DNA from: a bacterium
Lineage (GTDB): Bacteria > Actinomycetota > Acidimicrobiia > Spongiisociales > Spongiisociaceae
Reading direction: 5' to 3'
NCBI GenBank assembly: GCA_028821575.1
Contig: JAPPFW010000086.1
Location: forward strand, 1 to 64,000
DNA: 64,000 nucleotides
The notes beneath the pieces were generated by a model. The model was not told the origin of the DNA, made no database searches, and saw only the letters and a program-made list of their open reading frames with translations. The position numbers and the translations under genes are program-made. Within the stretch, counting starts at the first letter, position 1, and every line of letters begins with the position of its first letter. Of this stretch, positions 24,963 to 35,902 are shown piece by piece.

Positions 24963-26264
24963 CTACAGGGCCGTAACGGCATGGTCGAGAACTGCGGCAC
25001 CCGATTCCAATACGCTGTCGATGTGCTTTTCCTCCATTACCGAAGAGGTGGACAGGTACGGGAATCCGAAGACACCTCGGTTGCCGAACGCCAGGGCTAG
25101 GCCGGTCATCAGCATGTCTGGTCGCGATATTTCCGGCTCGCACGCCACGCTGAGCAGGGACCCACCACCCTCCACCCGGAGGTGTAGCCCGCACTCCCGC
25201 ACGGCTGTGGTGAGACCCTCGCGCAGCAGACCACCGAGGTAGTCGATGCGCTCGTAAACCTCCGGTGTCAGCAGCCGCAAGCCCGCCACCCCCGCTGCGG
25301 CGGTCATCGGGTTGGCGTTGAACGTGCCCGCCAGGGCCACCTTCATGTCACCCAGTGGGTCGGTGACCGCCATGATGTCTTCACTCCCGCCGAAGGCGCC
25401 TACCGGGAGTCCACCCCCGATCAGCTTCCCGAGGGCGGTCATGTCGGGCACCACCCCGTAGCGGTCCTGCGCCCCTCCCATCGCGAGGCGGAGAGAGATG
25501 ACCTCGTCGAACAGGAGGAGCACCCCCTCGTCCGCCGTGACCGATCGCAAGGTCTCCAGGAAGCCCTCGGGCGGATGAGCGAACCCTCCGGCCGAGCGGA
25601 AGGGGGTGAGGATCACCGCGGCCAGCCGATCAGCGTTCTCACGTATCAGAGCGGTGACACCATGCGTGTCACCCCAGGCAGCCAGAAGGACATTCTCCGA
25701 TAGGTTGGCGGGCACCCCACCTGTGCTGGGCACGGCGCCGGCGTCGGGCGTGGATGCGAATTCGAAGCCGTCGTAGGTGCCGTGATAGGCGCCGTCCAGC
25801 TTGAGGACGAGGTCCCGGCCGGTGAAGGCCCGGGCCACCTTGAGCATGTGCATGTTGGCCTCGGTGCCCGAGTTGGCGAAGCGAACCCGTTCGATCGACG
25901 GGATCCGCTCGCAGAGGATGCTCGCCCACTCGACCTCGGTCGGGTTGTGGCCACCCCAAGCGGTCCCCGCCCCCGCCTGGGACCGCACCGCCGCCACGAT
26001 GTCGGGATGCGCGTGCCCGTGCACCAGCGCGGTCGAGTTGTTATTCAGGTCGAGGCGGCGATTCCCATCGACGTCCCATATGTAGGGGCCTTCGCCGCGC
26101 TCGAAGTATGGAGGGTGCGGGCGGGTGGTTATCGAGTACCGGGTGTCACCGCCCGGGAGGACCCCGCCGCCGCGCACGAAGAGGGCTGCCGACCGTGGGG
26201 TGATCCGGCGGTACTCGTCGACGATCCCTCGGTACCAGTCCAGGAGCGGTTCGTCGGCGCTCAT
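24963..26264 (-). CDS. Class III aminotransferase, glutamate-1-semialdehyde aminomutase-like
   Basis: 433 residues from the ATG at 26264, which overlaps the upstream phosphotriesterase-like stop (ATGA). The PLP Lys lies in ALGKLIGGGLPVGAFGG, the Asp in LLLFDEVISLR, and the phosphate-binding segment reads NSGTEANMHMLKVAR. The family look is that of HemL, but the catabolic context and the divergence from housekeeping HemL (FEFASTPDAGAVPS, no usual heme neighbours) argue for an accessory aminotransferase or aminomutase. Coupled with a metal hydrolase and divergent from an amidohydrolase, it probably removes or shifts the amino group of a hydrolysis product. Confidence 0.85.
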   Translation of the reverse strand: MSADEPLLDWYRGIVDEYRRITPRSAALFVRGGGVLPGGDTRYSITTRPHPPYFERGEGPYIWDVDGNRRLDLNNNSTALVHGHAHPDIVAAVRSQAGAGTAWGGHNPTEVEWASILCERIPSIERVRFANSGTEANMHMLKVARAFTGRDLVLKLDGAYHGTYDGFEFASTPDAGAVPSTGGVPANLSENVLLAAWGDTHGVTALIRENADRLAAVILTPFRSAGGFAHPPEGFLETLRSVTADEGVLLLFDEVISLRLAMGGAQDRYGVVPDMTALGKLIGGGLPVGAFGGSEDIMAVTDPLGDMKVALAGTFNANPMTAAAGVAGLRLLTPEVYERIDYLGGLLREGLTTAVRECGLHLRVEGGGSLLSVACEPEISRPDMLMTGLALAFGNRGVFGFPYLSTSSVMEEKHIDSVLESGAAVLDHAVTAL

Positions 26265-27202
26265 GTCCCGGTCAGCCAGCGTCGGGGGTTGTCGTGGGTG
26301 ATGGTCGTGATGGTCTCGTCGGGCACACCCCTGGCGGACAGCGCGGGCAGGAACGTCTCGGACAGGTAGACGAACCCGGTGCCGCCGTGTATCCGCAACT
26401 GCCCGAGCTTGCACACATCGTGGGAGAGCATCAGTCGGTCCTCGAATCCTCTGTCGATCAGTTCACGGATCAGGTCGAGGATACGGTCCTCGAACCGGCC
26501 CATCCCCTTGTACTGGCCGCAGTTGTCGAACATGATGTACACGCCTCGCTCGAGCAGTCCGAGCAGGTAGCGTAGATGCGGGTAGGCGTCGCAGTGCGCC
26601 ACCGCCACGCGGGTCAGGTCTGCGTCCTCCTCCTCAAGGATGGTCAGCTGCTGGGGAGCGACCGGGCCGATGGCGTGGAGCGCCCCGATGGACAGACCCG
26701 TGGCCTTGTGCGCCCGGGCCACGGCCCGCAGTACCCGCTCCTCTTTAGCTGACACCCAGTCCTTCTCGGACCCGATCTCACCGATCACCCCGGGGCGGAT
26801 CCCCGTGTCGCCCACACCCCCTGTGATCTCCCCGATCAACTCCTCAGCCAGGTCATCGGCCGACCGTCGGTCGATGCGCTCCTCGGGCAGGTAATAGTTC
26901 CCCCGGTACCAGCCGCAACCCATGACGAAGTGGACTCCGGTCCGTTCCGACAAGGCACGTAGCCGTCGTGGGGACCTGCCGTTGTCAGGAACGCTCAGGT
27001 CGAAGATCGTCGCTCCTCCCAGATCGGCGAAGTCCCCGACCTCGTCGGCCATCACATCCTCGTCGACGAACTGGTCTGCCACGTCGTAGCGGTAGTCGGC
27101 GTGCCGGAGGGTGCAGTAGACATGCTCGTGGGGAAGGGTAAACCCGAGCTCGTCAGCCGGTACGGGTCCCAGAACTGTCATGACCGTTCCGACATCGTTC
27201 AT
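26261..27202 (-). CDS. Phosphotriesterase-related metal hydrolase (copy 2)
   Basis: 313 residues, the same length as the copy at 608-1549 and alignable to it without visible gaps. It shows the same metal ligands: HEH at 25-27, bridging Glu in VIGEIG, His in GALHAIG, His in VAHCD and Asp in LSHD. Shared blocks such as MGCGWYRGNYY, VMFDNCGQ/IMFDNCGQ and GFVYLSETFLPAL show recent paralogy within the lineage. The ATG at 27202 lies 110 bp from the divergent amidohydrolase start. Probable lactonase or esterase; substrate unknown. Confidence 0.9.
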   Translation of the reverse strand: MNDVGTVMTVLGPVPADELGFTLPHEHVYCTLRHADYRYDVADQFVDEDVMADEVGDFADLGGATIFDLSVPDNGRSPRRLRALSERTGVHFVMGCGWYRGNYYLPEERIDRRSADDLAEELIGEITGGVGDTGIRPGVIGEIGSEKDWVSAKEERVLRAVARAHKATGLSIGALHAIGPVAPQQLTILEEEDADLTRVAVAHCDAYPHLRYLLGLLERGVYIMFDNCGQYKGMGRFEDRILDLIRELIDRGFEDRLMLSHDVCKLGQLRIHGGTGFVYLSETFLPALSARGVPDETITTITHDNPRRWLTGT

Positions 27203-27312
27203 CCGGACCCTCCTCGATCGGCTGGCAGGAACCGATTAGGGACTCTACCGGGCTGATGGCCGCCCTGGCGTACCCTGCGGCATAGCCGTAGCCTGGATCC
27301 CGGAGGTGGATC

Positions 27313-28755
27313 TTGACCGACGAGGACAGCACCGAGAGCCGGGCCGACCTGCTTCTCCGCCGTGGGCGCATCATCACGATGGACCCTGAGCGAAGGATCC
27401 TGGTCGACGGAGCGGTCGCCATCGGCGCTGGGCGCATACTGGACGTGGGGCCCGATCGTGAAGTGTCCGCCATGACCCGTGCCGCCGCCACCCGCGACCT
27501 CGGTGGCGCACTGGTAAATCCCGGACTGGTCGACGCCCACGTCCACGCGGGCAGTTCCGAACTCAGCAGGGGCTTGGCCCCCAAGGACCATGCCGACTAC
27601 GAGGCGGTGGACGACTGGCTGTTCACCTATCGCAGGCCGGAGACCGATCACCTCGGCGCGCTGCTCTCATGCATGGAGATGGTGACCAACGGCACCACCG
27701 CCTACAGCGACACCGGAGGCTCGTTCTTCCTGGAGGAGACCGTGCGAGCCATCGAGACGGTTGGGATGCGGGGCATGCCCGGACACTCGATGCTCGACTT
27801 CAACCCGCAGGTTCCGGGTCGCGACACCTCCGCCGGCGCCATGTCCGACGAGGAGGCTGAGACTCTGCGGACCCCGACATGGGAGTGCGTGGAGAAGTTG
27901 GAGGAACAGATGAGCCGCTACCCGTTCCACGACGGCGGGCGTGTCCGGGGCGGGGCGACCATGTACGGCTGCATGCGCTGCTCCGACCAGTTGCTGATCG
28001 AGGCTCAGGCTCTCGCCAGGGAACACGGGGCGCCGATGATCATGCACCAGTCCTGGGATCCCGAGGAGGTGACCATCTCCGAGGCGTTGTACGGGTGCCG
28101 TCCCATCGAGCACCTGGCCGAGATCGGAGTGCTGGACGGGAACCTGACCCTGGTGCACATGAACCACCTGTCCCCGACTGAGGTCGACCTGGTGGCCGAG
28201 TCGGGGACCAGGGTGGTGCACTGCCCGGCCGCATCGTTGAGACGAGGGATGGGTGCGATCCGGAACGGATCCTTCCCGGAAATGCTGGCCAAGGGTGTTC
28301 CCGTGGCCCTCGGTTCCGACGGCTACAGCGGCCGCCGGGATGTGCTCCGCCAGGCCTACCTGGCCGCGGTCGGTTTCCGCGAGTTCCGCGGTGAACTCCC
28401 GGTCCTGACCGGCGAGACGGTCCTGGAGATGGCCACCCTCCACGGAGCCAAGGCGCTGGGTCTGGAGAACGAGATCGGCTCCATCGAGGTCGGCAAGCGA
28501 GCCGACCTGGTGGTCCACAGCCTGGACAGGCCGGAGGCGTACCCCCGGTTCCGCGATCCCGTCGACAACCTCATCTACTTCCGGGCGTCGAGCACCGTGG
28601 ACACCGTCTATGTCGACGGGGAGGCAATTCTCGACCGGGGCCGTTTCACCCGTTTCGACGCGGCGGAGGCCTACCGGAGGATCGAGGCGGCTGCGGCCCA
28701 ATTCGAAGCGGGCGTGGGTCCGTCGACCTACGCGGTCTGGCCGCTCATCGAGTGA
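27313..28755 (+). CDS. Amidohydrolase of the ATZ/TRZ-deaminase type
   Basis: 480 residues from a TTG with GGAGG six bases before it. Metal and active-site residues seen: VDAHVHAGS, His in IMHQSWDPEE, His in LVHMNHLSP, and Asp in LGSDGYSG. The fold and order match the group containing atrazine and melamine hydrolases, guanine deaminase and methylthioadenosine deaminase; none of these specific functions can be assigned. It is divergent from phosphotriesterase copy 2. Its paralog is the partial gene at the left edge, so the hydrolase/amidohydrolase pairing occurs twice in 28 kb. Confidence 0.9.
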   Translation: MTDEDSTESRADLLLRRGRIITMDPERRILVDGAVAIGAGRILDVGPDREVSAMTRAAATRDLGGALVNPGLVDAHVHAGSSELSRGLAPKDHADYEAVDDWLFTYRRPETDHLGALLSCMEMVTNGTTAYSDTGGSFFLEETVRAIETVGMRGMPGHSMLDFNPQVPGRDTSAGAMSDEEAETLRTPTWECVEKLEEQMSRYPFHDGGRVRGGATMYGCMRCSDQLLIEAQALAREHGAPMIMHQSWDPEEVTISEALYGCRPIEHLAEIGVLDGNLTLVHMNHLSPTEVDLVAESGTRVVHCPAASLRRGMGAIRNGSFPEMLAKGVPVALGSDGYSGRRDVLRQAYLAAVGFREFRGELPVLTGETVLEMATLHGAKALGLENEIGSIEVGKRADLVVHSLDRPEAYPRFRDPVDNLIYFRASSTVDTVYVDGEAILDRGRFTRFDAAEAYRRIEAAAAQFEAGVGPSTYAVWPLIE

Positions 28756-28812
28756 TCCGGCTCCCGCCACCGACTCAGCGGCCGTAACCGGGCTGTTTGG
28801 TACTGTTCGGCA

Positions 28813-30036
28813 ATGACGGTCGTCCTCGACGCCTACGATCCCGAGTTCCTCCACGATCCCTACCCCGCTTTCGACCGGATCCGCGAGGAGACACCCGTCT
28901 TCCGGGCCCCTGGCCGGAAGGGCGAGCGGCCCGTCTGGTTCCTGACCCGGCACGCCGACGTCCGGAGGGCGCTACGGGACCGCCGGCTGGGACGCATCGA
29001 CCAGCCCACCGTGGATCGAATTGCGTGGGGACTCCCCCCGCTCCGCGACGAGTTGTCCCGCTACTACGACGTGGAGCACTGGGCGCTGGTGTGGCTGGAG
29101 CCACCCAACCACACGAAGATCCGCCGCCTGGTGTCGAGCGCCTTCACCCTTCGCCGGGTCGCGAGCCTGAAGCCGCGGATCACCGTTCTCGCCGACCGTC
29201 TGCTCGACCCGATCCTGGAGCGGGGGCGGATGGACCTAGTGAACGACTACGCAGCGCCCTTCTCGGTCCAGGTCATCGCCGAACTCCTGGGAGTGCCCAC
29301 CAACCACTGGCGGCAGATGCTCGACTGGTCGTCGCGGATCACCAGGATGTACGAGTACAACACCGACAATGCACAGACCCGCTCCGCCGTGGACGCCTGC
29401 ATCGAGTTCTCCGAATACTGCGAGGAGTTGATGGCCCGCCGGCGCGCCGAACCGCGCGACGACTTGATCACCGCCCTGTGTTTCGCCGAGACCGACGAGG
29501 GAACGTTGACGGACATCCAGATCGTGTCGATGATCATCACCCTCCTCAACGCCGGGCACGAAGCCTCGGTGAACACGCTCGCCAATGGCATGTTGGCGCT
29601 GATGCAGCATCCGGACCAATGGCGCCTCCTCACCGGCAGCGAAGTCAGCCCGGCCACGGCCGTCGAGGAACTCTTCCGCTGGGATGCACCCATCCAGACT
29701 TTCGACAGATGGGTGGTCGCCGAACGCTACGAGGTCGGCGGGCAGTCGATCGGCCGGTACGAGCAGGTGACCGTGCTGCTCGGGTGCGCCAACCGCGACC
29801 CCCGCCACTTCGACGACCCGAACTCCTTCCGGATAGGCCGGGGCGACCCGACCCACGTCAGCTTCGGGGGCGGCATCCACCACTGCCTCGGCGCCCCGCT
29901 GGCCCGGCTCGAGGTGGAGGTTGCACTCGAACGGCTCGTAGAGAGGTTGCCCAGACTGCAACTGGCCCGGGATCCGGTCCGGCCACCGCGGTTTGTGCTA
30001 CGGGGCTTCAACTCTCTGGAACTCGCTCTGATCTGA
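28813..30036 (+). CDS. Cytochrome P450
   Basis: 407 residues, typical for a soluble bacterial P450. The heme-binding loop is FGGGIHHCLGAPLARLE with the proximal Cys, the ExxR pair is in EELFR, and the I helix reads NAGHEASVNT. In most P450s the residue after the acidic I-helix residue is the oxygen-activating Thr; here it is Ala, which is unusual. No ferredoxin or reductase gene is adjacent. It lies 57 bp after the amidohydrolase and may be co-transcribed with it. Confidence 0.92.
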   Translation: MTVVLDAYDPEFLHDPYPAFDRIREETPVFRAPGRKGERPVWFLTRHADVRRALRDRRLGRIDQPTVDRIAWGLPPLRDELSRYYDVEHWALVWLEPPNHTKIRRLVSSAFTLRRVASLKPRITVLADRLLDPILERGRMDLVNDYAAPFSVQVIAELLGVPTNHWRQMLDWSSRITRMYEYNTDNAQTRSAVDACIEFSEYCEELMARRRAEPRDDLITALCFAETDEGTLTDIQIVSMIITLLNAGHEASVNTLANGMLALMQHPDQWRLLTGSEVSPATAVEELFRWDAPIQTFDRWVVAERYEVGGQSIGRYEQVTVLLGCANRDPRHFDDPNSFRIGRGDPTHVSFGGGIHHCLGAPLARLEVEVALERLVERLPRLQLARDPVRPPRFVLRGFNSLELALI

Positions 30037-30261
30037 TCATCGGCTACCCGCGGGACCCACGACACCGCCGCCGTCCAGCCTGGTGTCAGCAATGTCCGTG
30101 GTGGGCGACCCGTTCTCCTGGACCCATCGACGAACCCGTGCACCCCACCCGAGAATAATAATCAGCCTCTATTGTGTGCTGAATGCAACCCACGACCGGA
30201 CGTTCCCCCGCCGCCGGTGTCCATCACCCAGGGCGGACCGACGAACCGGGAAGGGTTCGTC

Positions 30262-31290
30262 TTGCGTAGACGGACCAAGGTCATCGTAGGACTGGCCGGC
30301 GTGATCTTGGTGATGGGCGTGTCAGGAATCGTGTGGTGGATCCTCCGCGCCGAGGGACCGGCGGCCGTCGATCTGGAGGCGGCTGTAGCCCGGATGGAGA
30401 CCGCGCCCGGGGACGACAGCGGCGGCTCATCGGTCTCCGAGTCAGACGACGGCACCGAGGAAGCCGCTCCAGCCAGGGAAACCCCCACCACGACACCCAC
30501 TAGCCCCGCGGTCTCCAGCATAGCATCCACCGCAACGGCCACTGAAGACACCAGCACCACCACTAGCCTTACGGTCTCCAGCACTACATCCACCGCGACG
30601 GCCACTGAAGACAGCACATCACAGACCATCAGCCCCTCGACCGCCCCGCCGGTCACCGCGGCTACCGGGGATGTCCCCGCAGGCAGCAGCACCACCGTCA
30701 CCACGCCGCCGGCGAACGCGGAAACCACCGGCCTGGCCGGCGTGTGGACGGTACTGACCACGGAGGGCGCCGATGGCCTGAGTGAGGATGCAGCGATCAG
30801 CTTCGCCGGGTACCGGGTGGTGGAGGTGCTGGCGGGCGGGGTCGACGAATCGACGGCGGTGGGCCGCACGGCCACCGTGTCAGGCTGGATCGAGTTGAGG
30901 GGCAATGCGTTGGTTGCCGCGAACGTGGAGGTCGAGATGGCCACGCTTCGCACCGACGACAGCCACCGCGACAGCCATGCCCGGCAGTCTCTCAACACCA
31001 AGGAGTTCCCGCTGGCCACATTCACCCTTGTCGAACCTCTGGAACTGCCCCCCGGCATATTCGAGGGCGTGAGGTTCGCGGGATCAGCCGAAGGAGACCT
31101 TACGATCAAGGGCGTCACCAACCGTGCCGTCTTCGATCTGGAGGCGCAACTCGTGGGGGACGTAATCGTGGTCGTCGGATCGACCGAGGTGGTCTTCAGC
31201 GACTACGGCGTGACCGCCCCGACATCGCGTGCCGTCATCTCCGTCGAGGACCACGGCGTCATGGAGTTCCAACTCTTCCTCACCCGCTGA
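30262..31290 (+). CDS. Membrane-anchored YceI-domain protein
   Basis: About 342 residues from a TTG at 30262, chosen because GGGAAGGG lies six bases upstream; a TTG at 30172 would add 30 residues without a visible binding site. The order is a basic start (RRRTKV), one membrane helix (~6-30), a Ser/Thr/Ala-rich spacer (~40-160) and a YceI beta-barrel (~165-342). The YceI part shows the WIELRGNALVAANVEVEMATLRTD and FPLATFTLVEP segments and the TIKGVTNRAVFD strand. YceI domains bind polyisoprenoid or other lipids. The protein is probably displayed outside the membrane. Confidence 0.85.
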   Translation: MRRRTKVIVGLAGVILVMGVSGIVWWILRAEGPAAVDLEAAVARMETAPGDDSGGSSVSESDDGTEEAAPARETPTTTPTSPAVSSIASTATATEDTSTTTSLTVSSTTSTATATEDSTSQTISPSTAPPVTAATGDVPAGSSTTVTTPPANAETTGLAGVWTVLTTEGADGLSEDAAISFAGYRVVEVLAGGVDESTAVGRTATVSGWIELRGNALVAANVEVEMATLRTDDSHRDSHARQSLNTKEFPLATFTLVEPLELPPGIFEGVRFAGSAEGDLTIKGVTNRAVFDLEAQLVGDVIVVVGSTEVVFSDYGVTAPTSRAVISVEDHGVMEFQLFLTR

Positions 31291-31522
31291 CCATCAGCCG
31301 ATCACTCCGGGCAATGGCTACTTCTCGCGAGCCAGGCAACACTGGGTCACGTGTAGACAACTACGACCACGATGGACGATGATGTCACACTCTCCGCATA
31401 TGCTTTCGGAACGCAGGTGAAGCCTGACGGACCGCTGGCTCACCGGCGATTCGTGTCCGTCACAGCAACGCCCGGGCCGCCACCGGCACTAAGATCACAA
31501 GCATGTAACTCGAGGGATGACC

Positions 31523-32404
31523 ATGGAACAGCCGCAACTGATCGTGGACGACACAGGACTTCCCCCCACTCATCACCGACTCGTCCTCGGTGACGCTCGA
31601 CGGATGGTCGCCGTTGATGACGACTCGATCGCCCTCGTCGTCACCTCACCACCCTACTGGACCCTCAAGAAGTACCCGGACAATCCGGCCCAGTTGGGAG
31701 ACCTCGACGACTACGAGTTGTTCCAGAAGGAGCTCGCCAGGGTATGGGACGAGTGTTATCGAGTGCTTCTGCCCGGCGGACGGCTCTGCGTCAATGTGGG
31801 TGACGTGACCTTGTCCCGCCGTAAGCACGGGCGCCACCGGGTTGTACCACTACACGCGGACATTCTCGCCAACGCCCGCCAAGCCGGCTTCGATGTGCTG
31901 ACCCCCATCTTCTGGTGGAAGCGCACCAACATGACCACCGAGATGTCAGGGGACACCTACTTTCTCGGCAAGCCGTACGAGCCCAACGGGATCATCAAGA
32001 ACGAGATCGAGTACATTCTCCTCCTACGCAAACCCGGCGGCTACCGCAAACCCACCGCGGAGCAACGCCGCATGTCCCGAATCCCAAAGGAGGACTATCA
32101 CGCCTGGTACCGCGCGGTTTGGACAGACATCGGGGGCGCCTCCTCACCCAAGCATCCGGCGCCATTCCCGGTGGAGTTGGCAAACCGCCTGGTACGTATG
32201 TTCTCGTTTGCGGCCGACACCGTCCTGGACCCGTTCGGAGGATCAGGCACCACCTGCCTGGCGGCGGCGCGGGCAGGGCGAAACTCGGTGGGATACGACA
32301 TCGAAGCGACCTATCTAGACCTCGCGGAAAGGCGGATCAAGGTATCCTCCGCCAGTCCTCCCCCCACCGTGACCCGCATCGTCGATCCCGGCATGGATCA
32401 ATAA
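31523..32404 (+). CDS. Type II DNA methyltransferase, beta class (probably m4C)
   Basis: 293 residues from the ATG at 31523 (GAGGG six bases upstream); the ATG two codons earlier has no binding site of its own. The catalytic motif TSPPYW is at 41-46, and the SAM-binding motif DPFGGSGTTCLAAARAG follows near the C-terminus, which is the beta-class order. The Ser before PPY is commoner in N4-cytosine than in N6-adenine enzymes, so m4C is the likelier product. Two bases separate its stop from the start of the endonuclease gene. Confidence 0.9.
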   Translation: MEQPQLIVDDTGLPPTHHRLVLGDARRMVAVDDDSIALVVTSPPYWTLKKYPDNPAQLGDLDDYELFQKELARVWDECYRVLLPGGRLCVNVGDVTLSRRKHGRHRVVPLHADILANARQAGFDVLTPIFWWKRTNMTTEMSGDTYFLGKPYEPNGIIKNEIEYILLLRKPGGYRKPTAEQRRMSRIPKEDYHAWYRAVWTDIGGASSPKHPAPFPVELANRLVRMFSFAADTVLDPFGGSGTTCLAAARAGRNSVGYDIEATYLDLAERRIKVSSASPPPTVTRIVDPGMDQ

Positions 32405-32406
32405 CG

Positions 32407-33153
32407 GTGGGCCTCCCGCGAGTCTTCCTAGAACACCTGCGGAGCGAGGGATACCACCCAAGGTCCAACAAGCACTCCAACGCACTCGCGATCGCGATCG
32501 CCGACGATCTGGTGGCCAACTGTCCGCTCATGCAGAGCCGAGCCTCTGCCGGGCGGTTAGTATTCGACCTGAACTTCAACCTCATGCACCAGACATCCAC
32601 ATGGAATGTCGACTTGGTGCTCGGCGCCCCTCCGCCGGGTACGGTTGCTCCAACCGATCGCCGCATCCACATGATGCGCCCATCGACCGTTCAGGTCGCC
32701 ATCGAGATCAAGAGCGTGATGACCGAGCATCGGAAGGCGGTCAAGAACCGGAAGCGTGACCTCGAAGCACATCACGAACACACCCACAATTACTCTCGAA
32801 GGGCTATCGCCGGTGGTGTCATGGTCGTGAACGCCGCACCTTCCTTCAAGTCGCCCCTGCGTCGGGAAGCGACTCGCCACAATGATCCTTCAGCTCTGGT
32901 CGACCATTGCGTCAACGAGATGCGGAACGTAGCCGTACGCAGCGGGCAGTCCGGACACGGCCTCGACGCCAGTACCGCTTTGGTCCTGTCAATGGACAAT
33001 GTGGACTTCGAATCAACCACCTTCGTCGAAGCGGCACCCGCGCCCACAGTGGGGGATCCGCTGCACTACGACTCGTTCATCCAACGAGTGTGCGATAGCT
33101 ACGGTTCCAGGTTCACATATCCCGTAGGTGCTGTTCCTGGAGGGTGGAGTTGA
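32407..33153 (+). CDS. Probable type II restriction endonuclease partnered with the methyltransferase
   Basis: 248 residues from a GTG two bases after the methyltransferase stop. A PD-(D/E)xK-type core is visible: Asp in TWNVDLVLG, then ~40 residues later VAIEIKSVM carrying Glu-Ile-Lys. The rest is not recognised as a named specificity family. The tight pairing behind a solitary beta-class methyltransferase is the best evidence for its role. Cleavage specificity cannot be read from sequence. The frame stays open upstream through the methyltransferase gene (to 31915), but that part is a shadow frame. Confidence 0.75.
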   Translation: MGLPRVFLEHLRSEGYHPRSNKHSNALAIAIADDLVANCPLMQSRASAGRLVFDLNFNLMHQTSTWNVDLVLGAPPPGTVAPTDRRIHMMRPSTVQVAIEIKSVMTEHRKAVKNRKRDLEAHHEHTHNYSRRAIAGGVMVVNAAPSFKSPLRREATRHNDPSALVDHCVNEMRNVAVRSGQSGHGLDASTALVLSMDNVDFESTTFVEAAPAPTVGDPLHYDSFIQRVCDSYGSRFTYPVGAVPGGWS

Positions 33154-33203
33154 TGAGGACCAAGAAAACGAAGCTCGCTGTCGACCTGCCTATCACGGGG
33201 TGA
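33153..33203 (+). CDS. 16-codon ORF after the restriction gene, probably a truncated gene start
   Basis: ATG overlapping the last base of the endonuclease stop (TGATG), with a strong GGAGGGTGGAG sequence before it, encodes MRTKKTKLAVDLPITG and then stops. A ribosome-binding site this good for so short a frame suggests that the beginning of a third gene of the restriction operon survived while the rest was lost. A real micropeptide is possible but not supported otherwise. Confidence 0.35.
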   Translation: MRTKKTKLAVDLPITG

Positions 33204-33283
33204 CATCGCACCTCGGGCCGCTGGTCAACGAGGCTGGTCGTCCGACCCGTCGACAGCGCCGGGGCAGTGGTTGACTGTTGGAT

Positions 33284-33567
33284 TCAGGCGGTGTCGTCGG
33301 TGGCGAGGGAGGCCTGGTCGGCTAGGACGGTGACCGTGTTGTCGACTATCTGGAGGAAACCGCCGCCTACCTCCACCCGGACCCGCTCCTCGGCGGTCTC
33401 TATCTCGACCGTGCCGGTGGCAAGAGCAGCCATGAGCGGTTCGTGGTGGGCGAGGATTCCGATCTCGCCGTCCACCGTCCTCGCTACGACGAAACCGGCC
33501 TCGCCGGACCAGAGGACCGCCTCCGGCGACACGACGTCGACCCGCATGAGGGTGGTGGCGGTTACCA

Positions 33568-33568
<1 letters not shown>
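33284..33568 (-). CDS. atpC: ATP synthase F1 epsilon subunit
   Basis: 94 residues, GTG start overlapping the atpD stop by one base (TAGTG); an ATG seven codons on (33547) may be the true start. Only the N-terminal beta-barrel domain is present (VVSPEAVLWSGEAGFVVA ... GEIGILAHHEPLMAAL); the C-terminal helical inhibitory hairpin is absent, so the usual epsilon-type latch is missing. Epsilon couples rotation of gamma to the c-ring. Last gene of the atp operon. Confidence 0.92.
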
Positions 33569-35893
<2,325 letters not shown>

Positions 35894-35902
35894 GGTGGAG
35901 CG

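Noticed and set aside
31915-32406. Extension of the endonuclease upstream to 31915
   Set aside because: It overlaps the methyltransferase in another frame; the GTG two bases after the methyltransferase stop is the natural start.
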